Positions 61,555 through 64,000 of a stretch of 64,000 nucleotides of DNA are shown one piece after another. The stretch is from the NCBI GenBank assembly GCA_050331575.1, contig JBHJGS010000027.1:9152-73151 (forward strand), written 5' to 3'. Every line of letters starts with the position of its first letter. Positions within the stretch are counted from its first letter, which is position 1. A model generated the notes under the pieces. It was not told the DNA's origin. It saw only the letters and a list, made by a program, of their open reading frames with translations, and made no database searches. The stretch comes from JBHJGS01 sp050331575. Its GTDB lineage: Bacteria; Pseudomonadota; Alphaproteobacteria; Sphingomonadales; Rhodothalassiaceae. The translations under genes were made by a program, and so were the position numbers.

Positions 61555-63729
61555 ATGCCCCCTGCAGTTGCCAAACAGACGCTGCCCTGGCTGGCCGCCG
61601 GCGGGCCGCCGCTCAGCCATGAAAAGTCCGAAGCCGGCATCCCGCTGAAGATTTCCTCCGACTTCGAGCCGCGGGGCGATCAGCCGCGCGCGATCGACGA
61701 GTTGACCACAGGCATCCGGGATGGCGAGCAGGACCAGGTGCTGCTCGGCGTCACCGGCTCGGGCAAGACCTTCACCATGGCCCATATCATCGAGCGGACC
61801 CAGCGCCCCGCGCTGATCCTGGCGCCGAACAAAATCCTCGCCGCCCAGCTCTACGGCGAATTCAAGAGCTTCTTTCCGGAGAATGCGGTCGAATATTTCG
61901 TCAGCTATTATGATTATTATCAGCCGGAAGCCTATGTCCCGCGCACCGACACCTATATCGAAAAAGAATCCAACATCAACGAACAGATTGACCGGATGCG
62001 CCATTCCGCCACCCGCGCGCTGCTGGAACGCGACGATGTCATCATCGTCGCCTCGGTGTCCTGCATCTACGGCATCGGCGCGGTGGAGACCTATTCGGAG
62101 ATGGTGCTGACCGTGAAGGACGGCGAGGTGCTGGACACGCGCGAACTGATGCGCCGGCTGGTCCAGCTGCAATATAAGCGCAACGACAATGCCTTCCAGC
62201 GCGGCACCTTCCGCGTGCGCGGCGACACCGTGGAGATCTTCCCCAGCCATATGGAGGACCGCGCCTGGCGCGTCTCCTTCTTCGGTGACGAGGTCGAGGG
62301 GCTGACCGAGTTCGACCCGCTGACCGGCCAGAAGATCCGCGCGATGAAGCAAATCAAGCTCTACGCCAACTCGCACTATGTCACGCCGAAACCGACGCTG
62401 GATCAGGCGGTCAAGCAGATCCGCATCGATCTGGAGGCGCGGCTGAAGGAGTTCGTCGATCAGGGCAAGCTTTTGGAGGCGCAGCGGCTAGAACAGCGCA
62501 CCAATTTCGACATCGAGATGATGATGGCCACCGGCTCTTGCGCCGGCATCGAGAATTATTCCCGCTATCTGACCGGCCGCGCGCCCGGCGAACCGCCGCC
62601 GACCTTGTTTGAGTATCTGCCCGACAATGCCCTGCTGTTCGTCGATGAATCCCATGTCACCGTGCCCCAGGTGGGCGGCATGGAGCGGGGCGATTATCGC
62701 CGCAAGGCGACGCTGGCCGAATTCGGCTTCCGCCTACCCGCCTGCGTCGACAATCGCCCGCTGAAATTCGCCGAATGGGACGCGATGCGGCCGCAATCGG
62801 TGTTCGTCTCCGCCACGCCGGGCGGGTGGGAGCTGGAGCGCACCGGCGGCGTGTTCACCGAACAGGTGATCCGCCCCACCGGCCTGGTCGATCCGGTGTG
62901 CGAGGTGCGCCCGGTGGAAACCCAGGTGGACGATCTGATGGCCGAGGCCCGCGAGGCCGCCGCCAAGGGCCTGCGCGTGCTGTGCACCACGCTGACCAAG
63001 CGCATGGCCGAGGATCTCACCGAATATCTGCACGAGCACGGCATCAAGGTGCGCTACATGCATTCCGACATCGATGCCATCGAGCGCATCGAGATCATCC
63101 GCGATCTGCGCCTGGGCGTGTTCGACGTGCTGGTCGGCATCAATCTGCTGCGCGAGGGGCTGGACATCCCCGAATGCGGCCTGGTCGCCATCCTGGATGC
63201 GGACAAGGAAGGCTTTCTGCGCTCGGAAACCTCGCTGATCCAGACCATCGGCCGGGCGGCGCGCAATGTCGACGGTCGGGTGCTGCTCTATGCCGACCGC
63301 ATGACCGGCAGCCTGACCCGCGCGCTGGCCGAGACCGAACGGCGTCGGGACAAGCAGCTGGCCTGGAACGCCGAACACGGCATCACCCCGGAAACCGTGC
63401 GCAAGAAGATTGCCGACATCTTGGACAGCAAGGAAGAAGGCGATTATGTCACCGTCGATGCCGGCGAAGAGTCCGGCGCGCTGATCGGCCACAATCTGAA
63501 GGCCTATCTCGAAGAGCTCGAGGCCAAGATGAAGGACGCCGCGGCAAACCTGGAATTCGAAGACGCCGCCCGCCTGCGCGACGAAATCCGCGCCCTGGAA
63601 CAAGCCGATCTCGGCACCGCCACCCTAGACGCCGCCAAGGCCCGCCCGGACAAGCGGGCCCGCCGGGCCAAGGGCCGCAGCAGCGCCGGCAAACCCGGCA
63701 CCCGGACGTACAAGAAGACCAGGGGCTGA
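61555..63729 (+). CDS. uvrB: Excinuclease ABC subunit B
   Basis: 724-residue DNA-loading helicase of nucleotide-excision repair. Walker [18 protein letters not shown], the beta-hairpin region [24 protein letters not shown]-like [17 protein letters not shown], helicase motifs [35 protein letters not shown], and [40 protein letters not shown] and GRAARNV. C-terminal UVR motif [20 protein letters not shown] that binds UvrC, then a Lys/Arg-rich tail. ATG 61555 eight bases from GAAGGGAG. Confidence 0.97.
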   Translation: MPPAVAKQTLPWLAAGGPPLSHEKSEAGIPLKISSDFEPRGDQPRAIDELTTGIRDGEQDQVLLGVTGSGKTFTMAHIIERTQRPALILAPNKILAAQLYGEFKSFFPENAVEYFVSYYDYYQPEAYVPRTDTYIEKESNINEQIDRMRHSATRALLERDDVIIVASVSCIYGIGAVETYSEMVLTVKDGEVLDTRELMRRLVQLQYKRNDNAFQRGTFRVRGDTVEIFPSHMEDRAWRVSFFGDEVEGLTEFDPLTGQKIRAMKQIKLYANSHYVTPKPTLDQAVKQIRIDLEARLKEFVDQGKLLEAQRLEQRTNFDIEMMMATGSCAGIENYSRYLTGRAPGEPPPTLFEYLPDNALLFVDESHVTVPQVGGMERGDYRRKATLAEFGFRLPACVDNRPLKFAEWDAMRPQSVFVSATPGGWELERTGGVFTEQVIRPTGLVDPVCEVRPVETQVDDLMAEAREAAAKGLRVLCTTLTKRMAEDLTEYLHEHGIKVRYMHSDIDAIERIEIIRDLRLGVFDVLVGINLLREGLDIPECGLVAILDADKEGFLRSETSLIQTIGRAARNVDGRVLLYADRMTGSLTRALAETERRRDKQLAWNAEHGITPETVRKKIADILDSKEEGDYVTVDAGEESGALIGHNLKAYLEELEAKMKDAAANLEFEDAARLRDEIRALEQADLGTATLDAAKARPDKRARRAKGRSSAGKPGTRTYKKTRG

Positions 63730-64000
63730 CCGACGGGACCCCTTCCGCAAGCGGTTTAGAAAAAGCCCCTCGCCCCTTTCAGGGGGAGAGGGGTTGGGGT
63801 GAGGGGGCTGGCGGTCGCGCCCTGCTCGGACGGAGACATATGGCGGCACGGTCGGGGGTGCACCAAAGCCCGAGCCCACAACCCTCACCCCCACCCACTC
63901 CCGCAAGCGGGAGAGGGCGGCGCGCCCGTCGCCCCCGAATGGAGCAAGCCCCTCCACCCCGTCTGGGGGAGCGGGGGTTGGGTGGGGGGGGCCGGCGGGT
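63730..64000. repeat. GC-rich dispersed repeats at the right edge
   Basis: Three copies of a G/C-rich repeat with CCTCACCCC-type cores: about 63766-63807 (plus), 63878-63920 (inverted; it contains the hairpin CTCCCGC-AA-GCGGGAG at 63898-63913) and 63949-63990 (diverged). Such CTCTCCC/GGGAGAGGG intergenic repeats are widespread in proteobacterial genomes. A weak hairpin CCGC-AA-GCGG at 63745-63754 follows uvrB. No gene seen. Confidence 0.7.

Noticed and set aside
63730..64000. CRISPR array
   Set aside because: The repeats are few, unequal, in both orientations and lack regular spacers.

Overview
The window is GC-rich, gene-dense chromosomal DNA from an alphaproteobacterium. The evidence is the gene order: DUF3576 lipoprotein-leuS-lptE-holA, xseB-ispA-dxs-tlyA, folB next to a pteridine-reductase-like SDR, a DUF2842 protein, a DUF2336 protein beside flgK/flgL, an alphaproteobacterial RpoH, and a TonB-dependent receptor of the kind common in Caulobacter and sphingomonads. 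The order within the class cannot be fixed from sequence alone. Nothing indicates a prophage, plasmid, integrated element or CRISPR array; most of the window is housekeeping DNA with short accessory patches.

Layout, left to right. 1-3014: the 5' part of valS (running off the left edge), a small unknown gene, and a large MscS-type channel. 3081-9228: a minus-strand operon for a TRAP transporter (dctP-dctQ-dctM) followed by an acyl-CoA synthetase, divergent from a semialdehyde dehydrogenase; together these look like uptake, CoA activation and oxidation of an organic acid. 9312-12729: a secreted coiled-coil protein, radC, map, sfsA and tRNA-Leu(UAA). 13040-17640: flagellar flgK-flgL plus a DUF2336 gene behind a near-consensus sigma-54 promoter. 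17772-22275: the minus-strand DUF3576-leuS-lptE-holA operon. 22550-29516: an outer-membrane protein, amt, ftsK, a likely small structured RNA, proC, a TetR-like gene and a TonB-C-like protein. 29727-34368: a chemoreceptor and a TonB-dependent receptor, with an AT-rich structured intergenic region upstream of the receptor. 35026-41537: uvrC-marR, a CaCA antiporter-pteridine reductase-folB operon, an HSDL2-like SDR and a frameshifted PEP-CTERM gene. 41892-47522: fadD-xseB-ispA-dxs-tlyA (acyl-CoA ligation, exonuclease VII, isoprenoid precursors, rRNA methylation). 47546-50110: a pseudokinase-like tail-anchored protein paired with a small membrane protein. 50139-56833: a DUF3833 lipoprotein, an AMP-forming ligase, a short LOV photoreceptor, DUF2842-Nudix, an M50-like protease and a prolyl oligopeptidase. 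56986-63729: a JAMM protease, rluD, rpoH, a HicB-like orphan, an Asp/Asn beta-hydroxylase-like protein and uvrB, ending in GC-rich dispersed repeats.

The most noteworthy items are: (1) a candidate C-rich-loop small RNA with an intrinsic terminator between ftsK and proC, directly after a perfect 20-bp palindrome; (2) a kinase-fold protein that has lost its catalytic residues, next to a three-helix membrane protein; (3) a stand-alone LOV blue-light sensor; (4) a PEP-CTERM gene broken by two -1 shifts at T-runs; (5) a nested inverted-repeat element upstream of the TonB-dependent receptor; and (6) a family of intergenic palindromes built on CCGATC/GATCGG that recurs at least six times. No computation was run: family assignments rest on recognised motifs, and RNA structures on complementarity read by eye.
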